From positions 62,001 through 126,000 of the forward strand of contig CAYONZ010000001.1 of assembly GCA_964405465.1 (NCBI GenBank): a stretch of DNA of 64,000 nt. The letters run 5' to 3'. The notes beneath the pieces were generated by a model that saw nothing but the letters and a program-made list of their open reading frames with translations, did not search any database and had not been told where the DNA came from. Both the position numbers and the translations under genes were made by a program. Below, piece by piece: positions 26,577-34,705 of the stretch. Within the stretch, counting starts at the first letter, position 1. Every line of letters starts with the position of its first letter. The stretch is from CAYONZ01 sp964405465. GTDB lineage: Bacteria; Bdellovibrionota; Bdellovibrionia; Bdellovibrionales; JAMPXM01.

Positions 26577-27117
26577 CCATTTGAGTCTGTCCAATCGATT
26601 TGAGAAGGCCAGAAATTGGAATTTCCTTAGGATTGATCCAGGCCTCTTGAATTTGCCCATTGTCTTTGTCCTTGATTTTCGCATGTATGCACGCAAATGT
26701 TCCTGCCGGAACTGTAACATGATCTTCCGTCATTTCAACAATCTCAGAATTATTTTTTGGAAGTTGTTCTTCTTTGCCATTTACCAAAACCTTCATGATC
26801 TGCCCATTGGCTTTGTTAAATAGAATTTCAATCTTTTGTTTCCCAGCAAATCCCAGGTCGGCATCCTGTTGTAACCATACTTCCGTTGCAGTCTCTTCCC
26901 TGACAAAGGTAACCATTTTCCCATTGATAAAGCCGCCCATTGCTTTTATCGAGTACTCTGCTCTATCCCCTACTTTCCAACCTAGGCCGGCAGTCATGGC
27001 TTGTACATTTGCAGCCAATTGTAGAGCCTTAATATCGGCAGAAACTTCAGCCTTTGATTGACCTCCAAGAACCAGAATCATCGTTGCCATTAGCACCATT
27101 GATATTTTTCTAAACAT
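26533..27117 (-). CDS. Exported protein of unknown function
   Basis: A 194-residue protein with a signal peptide (ISMVLMATMILVLGGQSKA, cut about residue 23). The mature part is beta-rich, with GLGWKVGDRAEYSIKAMGGF and a later VTVPAGTFACIHAKIKD segment; that phrase is typical of a lipocalin-like or DUF3108-like periplasmic beta-barrel fold, which I offer only as a suggestion. GGGAGGGAAC directly precedes ATG 27117. It is first gene of the long minus-strand operon reaching down to 19640 and has its own candidate promoter. Confidence 0.75.
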   Translation of the reverse strand: MFRKISMVLMATMILVLGGQSKAEVSADIKALQLAANVQAMTAGLGWKVGDRAEYSIKAMGGFINGKMVTFVREETATEVWLQQDADLGFAGKQKIEILFNKANGQIMKVLVNGKEEQLPKNNSEIVEMTEDHVTVPAGTFACIHAKIKDKDNGQIQEAWINPKEIPISGLLKSIGQTQMGEVSNELTSFKFAN

Positions 27118-27146
27118 GTTCCCTCCCTAGTGTTGTTTAGACACAC

Positions 27147-27174
27147 ATTTTCCCATCGACTACGATGGAGTCAA
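27147..27174 (-). promoter_or_regulatory. Candidate operon promoter with a palindromic operator in its spacer
   Basis: On the minus strand: -35 TTGACT (27174-27169), -10 GAAAAT (27152-27147), and between them exactly 16 bp forming the inverted repeat CCATCG-TAGT-CGATGG (27168-27153). A dyad filling the spacer is the classic place for a repressor or a spacer-twisting activator. Predicted start near 27140, about 20 bases before ATG 27117. The -10 is weak, which would suit regulated expression. Confidence 0.45.
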
Positions 27175-27251
27175 CACTCCAAGACTGGGCCTAGACTTTG
27201 ATCCTCTTGGGTTTGGCACTTTCTAGACAAACGTCTATTTGTAAAACTAAA

Positions 27252-29699
27252 TTAATTTTCTTTATATGAAGAAATCAGAACTTGGCGCGGTTTGCTTCCG
27301 TTTGCTGGGCCCACTACACCTTCTCGTTCAAATTTTTCAATCATCCTTGCAGCCCTTGGGTACCCAAGTCGGAATTTTCTCTGCAAGAGAGAAGCACTTA
27401 CCTCTTTCATACTCGACGTATAGGCCAGAATTTCATCGTATCTATCATCATATTCAGAACCTTCGTCATCACCAAAACTTTCTTCCTCTCCCCCATCCTC
27501 TCCATTTGAACTACCAAATTCATAGCCACCCCCACTTCCCTCAAGGGCTTTCATGGCCAGTTGATCATATTGGGGTTCTCCTTGGTCCGACCAAAATTTC
27601 ATTATTGATGCAATTTCATGTTCCGTAACCCATGGACCATGGTGCCTGAGTGGTTTTGCCACCCCTGGCGCCAAAAACAACATATCCCCTTGAGCAAGTA
27701 AGCGTTCCGCTCCAGAATCATCTAAGATGATTCTCGAATCCATTTTGCTTGCGACTTTGAAACTCATCCTTCCTGGAATATTTGTCTTAATTAAACCCGT
27801 GACAACATCTTTTCTGGGACTTTGCATGGCAAGAACAAGATGAATTCCACACGCACGGGCCATCTGCGCAAGCCTGACAACAGATTGTTCAACGTTAACT
27901 TTATCGACAGCCATTAGATCACCAAATTCTTCCACAACGATAACTATGTATGGCTGCGTGGAATAATAATATTGATCATTTTTCCGTCCATCATTTTCTA
28001 GGCTCTGATTTACCAATTCATGTTCTTCGATTGCGGATTTTGAAAATTTCTCCACAGTTTCATTGAAGCCTTCAATTCCTCTTGCGCCAAACTTGGACAT
28101 CGATCGATATCGCTTTTCCATTTCACGAATCGCCCACTTTAGCGCAACCACGGCTTTTTTGGGCTCCCTAATCGGAGGCATTAATAGGTGTGGTACGTTT
28201 GAGAACGCAGCCAAATCGACCTGCTTTGGATCAACCAAAATTAGTCTTAAGGTTTTTGGGGAATGACGAAATAGTAACCCGGTAATGGCCGAAACAACAA
28301 AAACTGATTTTCCTGAACCAGTTGTTCCAGCAACCAAAAGGTGAGGCATTTTTCGAAGATCTACAACACGAGTTTCTCCATCCGCTTGTCGCCCCAACGC
28401 AATTGGGAGTTTCATTTTGTCCGACCAAAACATGTCATTTGCCAAAATGTCTTTGAGGTAAACGGTCTCCCGCTGTGAATTTGAAGTCTCAATTCCCACA
28501 ACGTCTCTCCCCGGAATCGGGGCAATGATCCTTACTGATTCACTGCTCAAGGCAAGCGACAAGTCATCTGCCAATTCGGTAATCTTACTAATTTTGACGT
28601 CTGCATTCGGCTTGAACTCGTACATTGTCACAGCAGGACCCGGCTTCGCTCCCTTGACCTCACCCTTTACTGAAAATTGATTGAGTTTATCGACAAGCAC
28701 ATCTGCCTTTCTCTGTATCTCTCGCTCATCAATACGAATGCGGGACGCTGGAGGGTCCTCCAGCAAAGACAGCTCAGGCAATTTCCAGTTTTCAATTCTC
28801 CGTTCCACCTTTGCCGTCATACGTACTCGCCTTCTGGGCGCTTCCTCCTCTGGGGAGTTTACCGGGAGTGCCAATTGGCCTGAGCTTTCAATTACTGGTT
28901 TTGCTACAAATATGTCGGCCTCGACCTCAAACTCTTCATCTTGGTCATGTTGATCAGTATTGACTGATTTTGATTCAATTTGTGTTTTCTGTCGTGTGTC
29001 TACTTGTCTTTCAAATAATTTGAACCGAGTCTTCGATGCTTTTTTCTCAACGTTTTGTTCCCTCGACGCACCAACCACCGCTGGCTGCATTTGAAGGTAG
29101 GCAAAAAATGCCTGTAAACTTGAAATTATCTTTGAGTGAAATTCACTGTGTATAATTGCAAACAGAGCCTTTTGTGGAAACTTGACTAACTCCTTGATCG
29201 ACTTGTCTGTATAAAAAACTAGTAGGACCAGCGCTAGACTCCAAAGAATAATTGAAACTCCCAAAAAGTTGAACGCCGAAACAAGCCCTTTAGTTAAAAC
29301 TGCCCCCAGTACCCCACTTGCTAGTATTTGATTGAGATAGATTCTTTTATTTGGAAGATGCAGGGAAATTAAGCTTGCTACCGTCATTTGCAGGAGGATC
29401 GCCAGCACCAAACCCGAATTAATAAATTCTGTATTTTTGCCACTAAAACATCGATACGCCATTCGACAGATTCCGAACACAATTAACCACGAGGTCATGC
29501 CAAACACTTGAAAGACCAAATCAGCAATAAAACTTCCAATGTAACCACAGTAGTTGTGAACGGTATGTCCCGATCCAATTGTATTAAAAGATGGATCTTT
29601 TGGATCGAAACTTAACAGAGACAAAAAAAGAAATAGCCCTGTAGCCAACCAAATTACCCCAACTATATCACGCCTATATTTTTCAAAAAATTTCGTCAT
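27252..29699 (-). CDS. ftsK: DNA translocase FtsK/SpoIIIE
   Basis: Septal DNA pump that clears chromosome ends during division and activates dimer resolution. It has 815 residues. An N-terminal membrane domain has four to five helices (about 12-170). A Lys/Glu-rich linker (200-310) is much shorter than in E. coli FtsK. The RecA-like motor has Walker A GTTGSGKS (about residue 460), LILVDPKQ and the SPRKDVVTGLIK segment. After an acidic Gly/Glu/Ser linker (about 725-750) comes a winged-helix gamma domain (SASLLQRKFRLGYPRAARMI) that reads KOPS-like sites. The gene stands apart from its neighbours by 134 and 165 bp. Confidence 0.96.
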   Translation of the reverse strand: MTKFFEKYRRDIVGVIWLATGLFLFLSLLSFDPKDPSFNTIGSGHTVHNYCGYIGSFIADLVFQVFGMTSWLIVFGICRMAYRCFSGKNTEFINSGLVLAILLQMTVASLISLHLPNKRIYLNQILASGVLGAVLTKGLVSAFNFLGVSIILWSLALVLLVFYTDKSIKELVKFPQKALFAIIHSEFHSKIISSLQAFFAYLQMQPAVVGASREQNVEKKASKTRFKLFERQVDTRQKTQIESKSVNTDQHDQDEEFEVEADIFVAKPVIESSGQLALPVNSPEEEAPRRRVRMTAKVERRIENWKLPELSLLEDPPASRIRIDEREIQRKADVLVDKLNQFSVKGEVKGAKPGPAVTMYEFKPNADVKISKITELADDLSLALSSESVRIIAPIPGRDVVGIETSNSQRETVYLKDILANDMFWSDKMKLPIALGRQADGETRVVDLRKMPHLLVAGTTGSGKSVFVVSAITGLLFRHSPKTLRLILVDPKQVDLAAFSNVPHLLMPPIREPKKAVVALKWAIREMEKRYRSMSKFGARGIEGFNETVEKFSKSAIEEHELVNQSLENDGRKNDQYYYSTQPYIVIVVEEFGDLMAVDKVNVEQSVVRLAQMARACGIHLVLAMQSPRKDVVTGLIKTNIPGRMSFKVASKMDSRIILDDSGAERLLAQGDMLFLAPGVAKPLRHHGPWVTEHEIASIMKFWSDQGEPQYDQLAMKALEGSGGGYEFGSSNGEDGGEEESFGDDEGSEYDDRYDEILAYTSSMKEVSASLLQRKFRLGYPRAARMIEKFEREGVVGPANGSKPRQVLISSYKEN

Positions 29700-29751
29700 C
29701 TCTCAATGATAGAAGACCCATGAACTCTAGCATAGTCTGGGTTTTGCTCGC

Positions 29752-29780
29752 TTGACTTTGGTAAGTGCCATCATTAATAA
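29752..29780 (+). promoter_or_regulatory. Possible promoter of queE
   Basis: TTGACT (29752-29757), 17-bp spacer, TAATAA (29775-29780). It would give a leader of about 75 nt ahead of queE ATG 29865. The leader was checked by eye for a preQ1 riboswitch, the usual regulator of this pathway, and no convincing one was found. Confidence 0.35.
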
Positions 29781-29864
29781 CCCGACCAAAGGTCACTGAT
29801 TTGAGGTTTCACATCTAGGGCGCATGGGCATATTGTTGGGCATGCATCCAAACTAAGGAGATAG

Positions 29865-30503
29865 ATGATTAAAATTAACGAGATCTTTCACAGCATCCAG
29901 GGAGAGTCTTCTTTTTCTGGACTGCGCACAGTTTTCGTTCGAACCTCCGGATGCAATCTTAGATGCACCTACTGCGACACAACCTATGCCTATTACAACG
30001 GAGAAAAGAAAACCCTTGATGAAATTGTCGGATCGGTTTTGGAGTTCTCTGCAAAACATGTTTGCGTGACCGGCGGTGAGCCACTTATGCAGCCCGAAGT
30101 TCATACTCTTTTGACTCTCCTCTGCGACAAGGGCTTGACGGTCTCTCTTGAAACTAGTGGTGGCATTTCGTGTTCAAACGTCGACCGACGTGTCAAAAAA
30201 ATCATTGATGTTAAAACACCCGACAGTGGTGAGGGCTCGTCTTTTTGCGCCGACAATTTGATGTTTGCTGACATGTCCACAGAATTCAAATTTGTTATCT
30301 GTTCTGAAGCTGATTTCGACTGGAGCGAAAGCTTTTGTCTCAAAAATTCTCTCTTTGAAAAGAGCAATGTTTTATACAGCCCATCATTCGGAAAAGTTGA
30401 CGAGCAGTGGCTTGCAAAAAAAATTATTGAGAAAAAATCATCTGCACGGTTGCAATTACAGCTACATAAGTATATTTGGTCTCCTCACACACGAGGCGTG
30501 TAA
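29865..30503 (+). CDS. queE: 7-carboxy-7-deazaguanine synthase
   Basis: Radical SAM enzyme converting 6-carboxytetrahydropterin to 7-carboxy-7-deazaguanine in queuosine synthesis. It has 212 residues. Substrate-binding FHSIQGESSFSG is at the N-terminus, followed by the iron-sulfur motif CNLRCTYCDT (CxxxCxxC) and the SAM-binding CVTGGEPLMQPE. AAGGAGATAG precedes the ATG. No other queuosine gene (queC, queD, queF) is adjacent. Confidence 0.93.
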   Translation: MIKINEIFHSIQGESSFSGLRTVFVRTSGCNLRCTYCDTTYAYYNGEKKTLDEIVGSVLEFSAKHVCVTGGEPLMQPEVHTLLTLLCDKGLTVSLETSGGISCSNVDRRVKKIIDVKTPDSGEGSSFCADNLMFADMSTEFKFVICSEADFDWSESFCLKNSLFEKSNVLYSPSFGKVDEQWLAKKIIEKKSSARLQLQLHKYIWSPHTRGV

Positions 30504-30568
30504 ATTTAACTTTCGTTCTCGCGACTGTGAGAAACTTTCGTTTAACTTTTTGTATGTTGTGAGAGGCT

Positions 30569-30862
30569 ATGACACCGAACCTGAATCATTCAGACAATTT
30601 ATTTGTGGCTAATCTTCAATCTGTAAGTCTCGAGAAGCTTGTAAAAAGCAAACTCGAAGTGTTGTTTCAACAACAAAAAGAAGCTCAAGTTGAGCTCAAC
30701 GGCTTATACAACGTTGTTATGGAGCAGGTTGAAAAACCCCTAATTGAGTTAGCGCTCGCATCCTATAACGGAAACCAGGTTAAGACTGCGCAGATGCTTG
30801 GCATCAATCGCAACACGCTGAAAAAGAAAATTGATACCTATAAAATCCGTGTTAAAAAATAA
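30569..30862 (+). CDS. fis: Fis-family DNA-binding protein
   Basis: A 97-residue protein whose C-terminal half is a Fis-type helix-turn-helix: EKPLIELALASYNGNQVKTA followed by QMLGINRNTLKKKIDTYKI. The N-terminal half forms the dimerisation helices, as in enteric Fis (98 residues). Likely a nucleoid-associated bending protein and growth-phase regulator. A similar domain ends NtrC-type activators, but no AAA+ domain is present here. It sits 97 bp before dnaB on the same strand. Confidence 0.85.
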   Translation: MTPNLNHSDNLFVANLQSVSLEKLVKSKLEVLFQQQKEAQVELNGLYNVVMEQVEKPLIELALASYNGNQVKTAQMLGINRNTLKKKIDTYKIRVKK

Positions 30863-30888
30863 ATACTGAGTTCGTATTGCGCACATCG

Positions 30889-30943
30889 GCGGGCCATCTT
30901 GTGTTATTCAGCGTGAATAGACCCGCGCTATTTTTATTATAAT
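30889..30943 (+). promoter_or_regulatory. Hairpin and -10 element between fis and dnaB
   Basis: GCGGG (30889-30893) can pair with CCCGC (30922-30926), enclosing the smaller repeat ATTCA-gcg-TGAAT (30907-30919). The T-rich stretch CTATTTTTATT follows, resembling an intrinsic terminator. A perfect TATAAT lies at 30938-30943 within the same T/A stretch, 17 bases before dnaB ATG 30960, without a good -35. It could end fis transcription and restart for dnaB, or attenuate dnaB. By-eye reading. Confidence 0.35.
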
Positions 30944-30959
30944 TGGCCCTGGAGAAACG

Positions 30960-32366
30960 ATGAGCCCACGTGTGCCACCAAACAATTTGGAAGCTGAACA
31001 GGCCATACTTGGTGGCTTAATGGTAGATCCCTATGCCTGGGATTCGGTAGCTTCAGTTATTTCGGACGCAGACTTTTACAAGGCTGCACATCGAAAGATC
31101 TATAATGCAATTCAGACTCTCTACGCAAAAAATCAACCCGTTGATATTATAACAGTGTCCAATTGGCTTAGAGATCAGCATGAACTCGAGGCAGTTGGTG
31201 GAGCATCTTATCTTGCTGAAATTATGAATCAAACCCCAAGTGCTGCACATATTGGCGTATATGCAAAGATCGTAAAGGAAAAGTCAGTTCTTAGAAATTT
31301 GATCCATGTCAGCTCAGAAATTATCGAAAAGAGCTTCACCGAATCCTATGACAATGTGGAGTCCTTCTTAGATGAAGTTGAATCACGAGTGTTCAACATT
31401 TCCGAAAAGAAACAGACAACTGGTCTTGTTGGTGCTGCAGAGTTAATTAAGGTAAGTATTGATAAGCTAACACAGCTTTCGGCCTCATCTGCTGAAACCA
31501 CAGGGGTTGCTGCAGGCTTCAAACAACTCGACAAAATGACTTCAGGCTTTCAACCTGGAGAATTGATTATTATTGCTGCAAGACCGTCCATGGGAAAAAC
31601 AGCCTTTAGTTTAAATATCGTGCAACACGCCGCACTTCGCGAAAATAAATCCGTGGCATACTTTTCGATCGAAATGGCAAAAGAACAAATGATGATGCGT
31701 CTTTTAGCATCTGAAGCTCGTGTGAACCTTTCTGACCTTAGGACTGGCCATGTAAACGACTCCGCATGGCCTAGATTAATCGATAAAGCCTCTAAAATGG
31801 CCGAGGCACGTATTTTTATCGACGACACGTCTGGTATTAGTCCATTCGAAATTAGAGCTAAGGCAAGGCGTTTAAAGGCCCAGCATGGCCTAGATATGAT
31901 TATCATCGACTACCTTCAGCTTATGGATCTTAAACAAAAGGTTGAAAGCCGGGAACGGGCCGTTTCGGAAATATCTAGAAACCTCAAAGGTATTGCCAAA
32001 GAACTCTCTGTACCAGTAATCGCACTTGCTCAGCTTAACCGTGGAGTGGAGGGTCGGTCCGATAGGCGCCCTATGCTTTCTGATCTTCGCGAATCTGGTT
32101 CTATTGAACAAGATGCTGACGTTATTATGATGCTTTTTCGTGAAGATTACTATGATCGCGATAATCCAGAAGTTAAAGGCGTCTCTGAAGTCATTGTCGG
32201 GAAACAGCGTAACGGACCAACTGGTACAGTTAGGCTCAGGTGGGAATCGCACATTGGTCGATTTGGAGACTTTGAAGAGGGTGGTGGTAACCATCCTATT
32301 CCTCCTCCACCAGCTCCGACTCACCCAGGAAAACCTAGAAATATGGCACCCGGGGCAACTAAGTGA
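30960..32366 (+). CDS. dnaB: Replicative DNA helicase DnaB
   Basis: Hexameric 5'-3' helicase of the replication fork. It has 468 residues: an N-terminal helical domain (PPNNLEAEQAILGGLM, to about 105), a linker helix, and the RecA-like motor with Walker A AARPSMGKTAFSLN (about 203-216), DMIIIDYLQLM as Walker B and the SDLRESGSIEQDADVIMM segment with the Arg finger region. No intein is present. The C-terminal tail is Pro-rich. CTGGAGAAACG precedes ATG 30960. In this window it lies about 30 kb from oriC. Confidence 0.97.
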   Translation: MSPRVPPNNLEAEQAILGGLMVDPYAWDSVASVISDADFYKAAHRKIYNAIQTLYAKNQPVDIITVSNWLRDQHELEAVGGASYLAEIMNQTPSAAHIGVYAKIVKEKSVLRNLIHVSSEIIEKSFTESYDNVESFLDEVESRVFNISEKKQTTGLVGAAELIKVSIDKLTQLSASSAETTGVAAGFKQLDKMTSGFQPGELIIIAARPSMGKTAFSLNIVQHAALRENKSVAYFSIEMAKEQMMMRLLASEARVNLSDLRTGHVNDSAWPRLIDKASKMAEARIFIDDTSGISPFEIRAKARRLKAQHGLDMIIIDYLQLMDLKQKVESRERAVSEISRNLKGIAKELSVPVIALAQLNRGVEGRSDRRPMLSDLRESGSIEQDADVIMMLFREDYYDRDNPEVKGVSEVIVGKQRNGPTGTVRLRWESHIGRFGDFEEGGGNHPIPPPPAPTHPGKPRNMAPGATK

Positions 32367-32512
32367 TCACCGAAGATATTTTTTTCAAGTGTTTCATCGT
32401 CTGAAGGTCCAGGATCTGTCACTTCAAAAAAAAACAGTTGAGCATCTACTAACCCATTGCTGAAATGACATCGTCACAGTGTAGTAACCGCAATAGCTTC
32501 AGGGAGGAAGTT

Positions 32513-32716
32513 ATGAAGTCTACAATAATTTCAACTGTTATCTCTGCGACTGGATTACCAGAGGATTTGGTAAAGACAGAACTCAGCCAACTGTCAGAGC
32601 AACAGGGCTTCAATATAGAAACAATGACGATTGAACAACTGAGAATTGTTCTTTCTGATTATGTACAAGATGTACTAGTAAAACTTAAAGAAAATTTAGA
32701 GAGCGAGACTCCATAA
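32513..32716 (+). CDS. Small protein of unknown function
   Basis: A 67-residue acidic protein starting MKSTIISTVISATGLPEDL; predicted mostly helical, with no membrane segment. Translation is well supported: AGGGAGGAAG lies just before ATG 32513, although the open frame runs back to 32465. The composition (Glu/Leu/Ser/Gln-rich, pattern EQLRIVLSDYVQDVLVKLKE) suggests a soluble helical hairpin. Its stop codon lies inside the terminator stem shared with rplI. Not recognised. Confidence 0.7.
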   Translation: MKSTIISTVISATGLPEDLVKTELSQLSEQQGFNIETMTIEQLRIVLSDYVQDVLVKLKENLESETP

Positions 32717-32728
32717 AAAGTCTCGCTC
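32701..32728. terminator. Bidirectional terminator-like hairpin between the 67-aa gene and rplI
   Basis: Perfect 10-bp stem GAGCGAGACT (32701-32710) with AGTCTCGCTC (32719-32728), loop CCATAAAA. It separates two convergent transcripts, and the left arm lies within the last codons of the 67-aa gene. T-runs are weak on both sides (TCTAAATTTTCTTT on the minus side), so termination strength is uncertain. Confidence 0.65.
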
Positions 32729-32740
32729 CCATAGAAGAAA

Positions 32741-33187
32741 TTAATCCAACTTACGTTCAACCAAGACCTGAAGAGTTGCCTCAGCGCCTTCTCCAAGCTT
32801 CACCGTTGCCTTGTGTTGGCCCAACATCCGAATCGGTTCTATGTGAATATCACGACGATCTACTGAAAAACCGTGTTTCTCAAGCATATTGGAAACATCT
32901 AGGCTCGTGATCGATCCAAATATTTTATCGCCATCTCCTGCTGTCATCTTAAATACAACCGTCACGCCAGAAATTTTCTGTGCAAGCTCTTGGCGCTCAG
33001 CAACTGCTTTTTTCTTTTTTGCCTCAGCCACCATTTTCAAGTGGTTAAATTCTTTAACTCGTGACTCTGTCGCCTCGATTGCCAAAAGCCTTGGAAACAA
33101 AAAGTTTCTCGCATATCCATCTTTAACATTTACCAAATCGCCAACGCGACCAAGATTTTTTACATCTTTTTCTAAAATTACTTTCAT
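32741..33187 (-). CDS. rplI: 50S ribosomal protein L9
   Basis: L9 bridges the L1 stalk region of the large subunit. The 148 residues show the N-domain signature MKVILEKDVKNLGRVGDLVN and VKDGYARNFLFPRLLA, a long central helix rich in Ala, Lys and Glu, and the C-domain (IFGSITSLDVSNML). ATG 33187 is chosen because it gives the canonical N-terminus and is preceded by AAGTGGGGTG; the frame runs 4 codons further. It lies 18 bp after the DUF2232 gene in the rpsF operon. Confidence 0.96.
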   Translation of the reverse strand: MKVILEKDVKNLGRVGDLVNVKDGYARNFLFPRLLAIEATESRVKEFNHLKMVAEAKKKKAVAERQELAQKISGVTVVFKMTAGDGDKIFGSITSLDVSNMLEKHGFSVDRRDIHIEPIRMLGQHKATVKLGEGAEATLQVLVERKLD

Positions 33188-33205
33188 AAAACACCCCACT
33201 TAAAA

Positions 33206-34090
33206 TTAAATAAATTTATTAATCTGTTTTGCTTTCTTAGAAAACCGCTCTCTAAAGTTAAGCCAATAATCAGCTAAACCTACCAGGCTAACAAGAAAAA
33301 ACAACTGAAACACCAGCAACACAAACCAAAACCCCCGCCAAAAAAACGAAAGCCGTTGTGCCTCGAAAAAACTTGCAGCAATTGCAAGACCTTGAAAGAA
33401 ATAAACCACAACCAGTAGGTTCAAAACGTTCAAAGATACTGTCTCGACAATCGGTTGGCCCTTGATTAAAAATGCGCCGATTAAACTAGTAATGAAAGCC
33501 CATACAAAAAAATCAGGAACTTTGTATGTACCCACTCTTTGTCTAAACATGTTGAGATGATCTATTTTCCACCACCTCATCAGACGTTTTTCAAAAACCA
33601 GAGCTAACGCTAGTGAGCTAGCAAGTAAAATGACTGCCGCCGATGGCAATTGCCGTGCAATTATGTCTTCCGTCACTTCTAGTGTTGGATCGATGGCGTG
33701 AAGATGCTCTACTAATGACCTAGAAAAAGCCATTATCTCCTGGGTTAAATTTAGTTTTGTTTTTAAAACCCAACCCGCGACACCTACAGATCCAATACCA
33801 GCACTTAACAATAGAGAAAGTGACGCTGACTCAAACACAGAAAAGCCAACCCTTTCAAGTTCACTGTAAAATCCAACAGCAAAAACCTGAAGTCCTAAAC
33901 CCAAAGATAAACCGTCAAATCCCATGCCCAACAGAAGTCCAACCATTAAGCTAGAGAAAACCCAATAAACCATTCTTCCGTGGTATTTTCGAACTACACG
34001 CAACGGAAGAGCAGCCAACACGACTGTCGCAAACAGCAACAGCAGTGATAGGGCAGACAAAGAAATGAGTTTAAGGCCCTTCTTAAGCAT
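33206..34090 (-). CDS. DUF2232 (YybS-like) multispanning membrane protein
   Basis: 294 residues with about eight hydrophobic segments, from LISLSALSLLLLFATVVLAA at the N-terminus to FVLLVFQLFFLVSLVGLADY near the end, and a basic C-terminal tail (RERFSKKAKQINKF). Size, topology and position between rpsF and rplI match the DUF2232 family, whose role is unknown. The start at 34090 is 6 bp after the rpsF stop. In relatives rpsR usually lies between these two genes, and it is not here. Confidence 0.8.
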   Translation of the reverse strand: MLKKGLKLISLSALSLLLLFATVVLAALPLRVVRKYHGRMVYWVFSSLMVGLLLGMGFDGLSLGLGLQVFAVGFYSELERVGFSVFESASLSLLLSAGIGSVGVAGWVLKTKLNLTQEIMAFSRSLVEHLHAIDPTLEVTEDIIARQLPSAAVILLASSLALALVFEKRLMRWWKIDHLNMFRQRVGTYKVPDFFVWAFITSLIGAFLIKGQPIVETVSLNVLNLLVVVYFFQGLAIAASFFEAQRLSFFWRGFWFVLLVFQLFFLVSLVGLADYWLNFRERFSKKAKQINKFI

Positions 34091-34096
34091 TCTACT

Positions 34097-34564
34097 CTAT
34101 TCTTCGTCTGAATCCACATCTGGTGCTTCGAAATCGTCTCGTCTAGCTCGGCCAGCTTTTTTCTGTGCGAACTTTGCTTCTCTTTCTCTCTCTCGATTTG
34201 CAGCGTCCACCAAGCTCTGTTTAAAATTTTCAACAAATTTTGGAAGACTCGTTCCATCCTCAAGACGTGTGTGCATAAAGCGAAGTACACGTTCATTGAT
34301 TCTCAATACACGCTCAAGTTCTGCAACAGCAGTCGGCTCCGCCATGAATGTTGAATGAAAAAACAAAGCTCGCTTTTGTTTTTTGATGGAATTTGCCAAG
34401 TTACGGCGCCCCCAAGTATCCAAATGATTCACAGACCCTTTGAATGACTCGATGATTTCCTTATTTTTTCTGAAAATTTGCTTTTGCTCATCTTCAGTTG
34501 CATCTGGATGAACAATAACGACAGCTTCGTACGGGCGAAGCACTGGACGAACTTCTAGTTCCAC
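34097..34564 (-). CDS. rpsF: 30S ribosomal protein S6, with acidic tail
   Basis: S6 binds 16S rRNA together with S18 on the platform of the small subunit. It has 155 residues. The core (1-100) shows VLRPYEAVVIVHPDATEDEQ, VNHLDTWGRRNLANSIKKQK and AELERVLRINERVLRFMHTR. Residues 110-155 are an extension with basic then acidic character ending DDFEAPDVDSDEE, longer than the average S6. AAAGGATAAAA precedes the ATG. Its partner S18 (rpsR) is not encoded beside it. Confidence 0.95.
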   Translation of the reverse strand: MELEVRPVLRPYEAVVIVHPDATEDEQKQIFRKNKEIIESFKGSVNHLDTWGRRNLANSIKKQKRALFFHSTFMAEPTAVAELERVLRINERVLRFMHTRLEDGTSLPKFVENFKQSLVDAANREREREAKFAQKKAGRARRDDFEAPDVDSDEE

Positions 34565-34705
34565 TTTTTATCCTTTCGGTTACCAGCCCCTCAATTGGAG
34601 CAAGGATTAACTTAAAATTTATAGGAGGATCACTATTAGCATTGATTGATCTGAGGTACAAGGTCTGGCCTTTAAAAAAGCTTTAAATTTGAGCATAATG
34701 TTTGA

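Noticed and set aside
29700..29864. Possible preQ1 riboswitch in the queE leader
   Set aside because: No characteristic stem-loop with an A-rich tail pairing near the start codon could be drawn.
31890..32324. 144-codon minus-strand frame inside dnaB
   Set aside because: Complement of conserved DnaB motifs; no start signal or recognisable domain.
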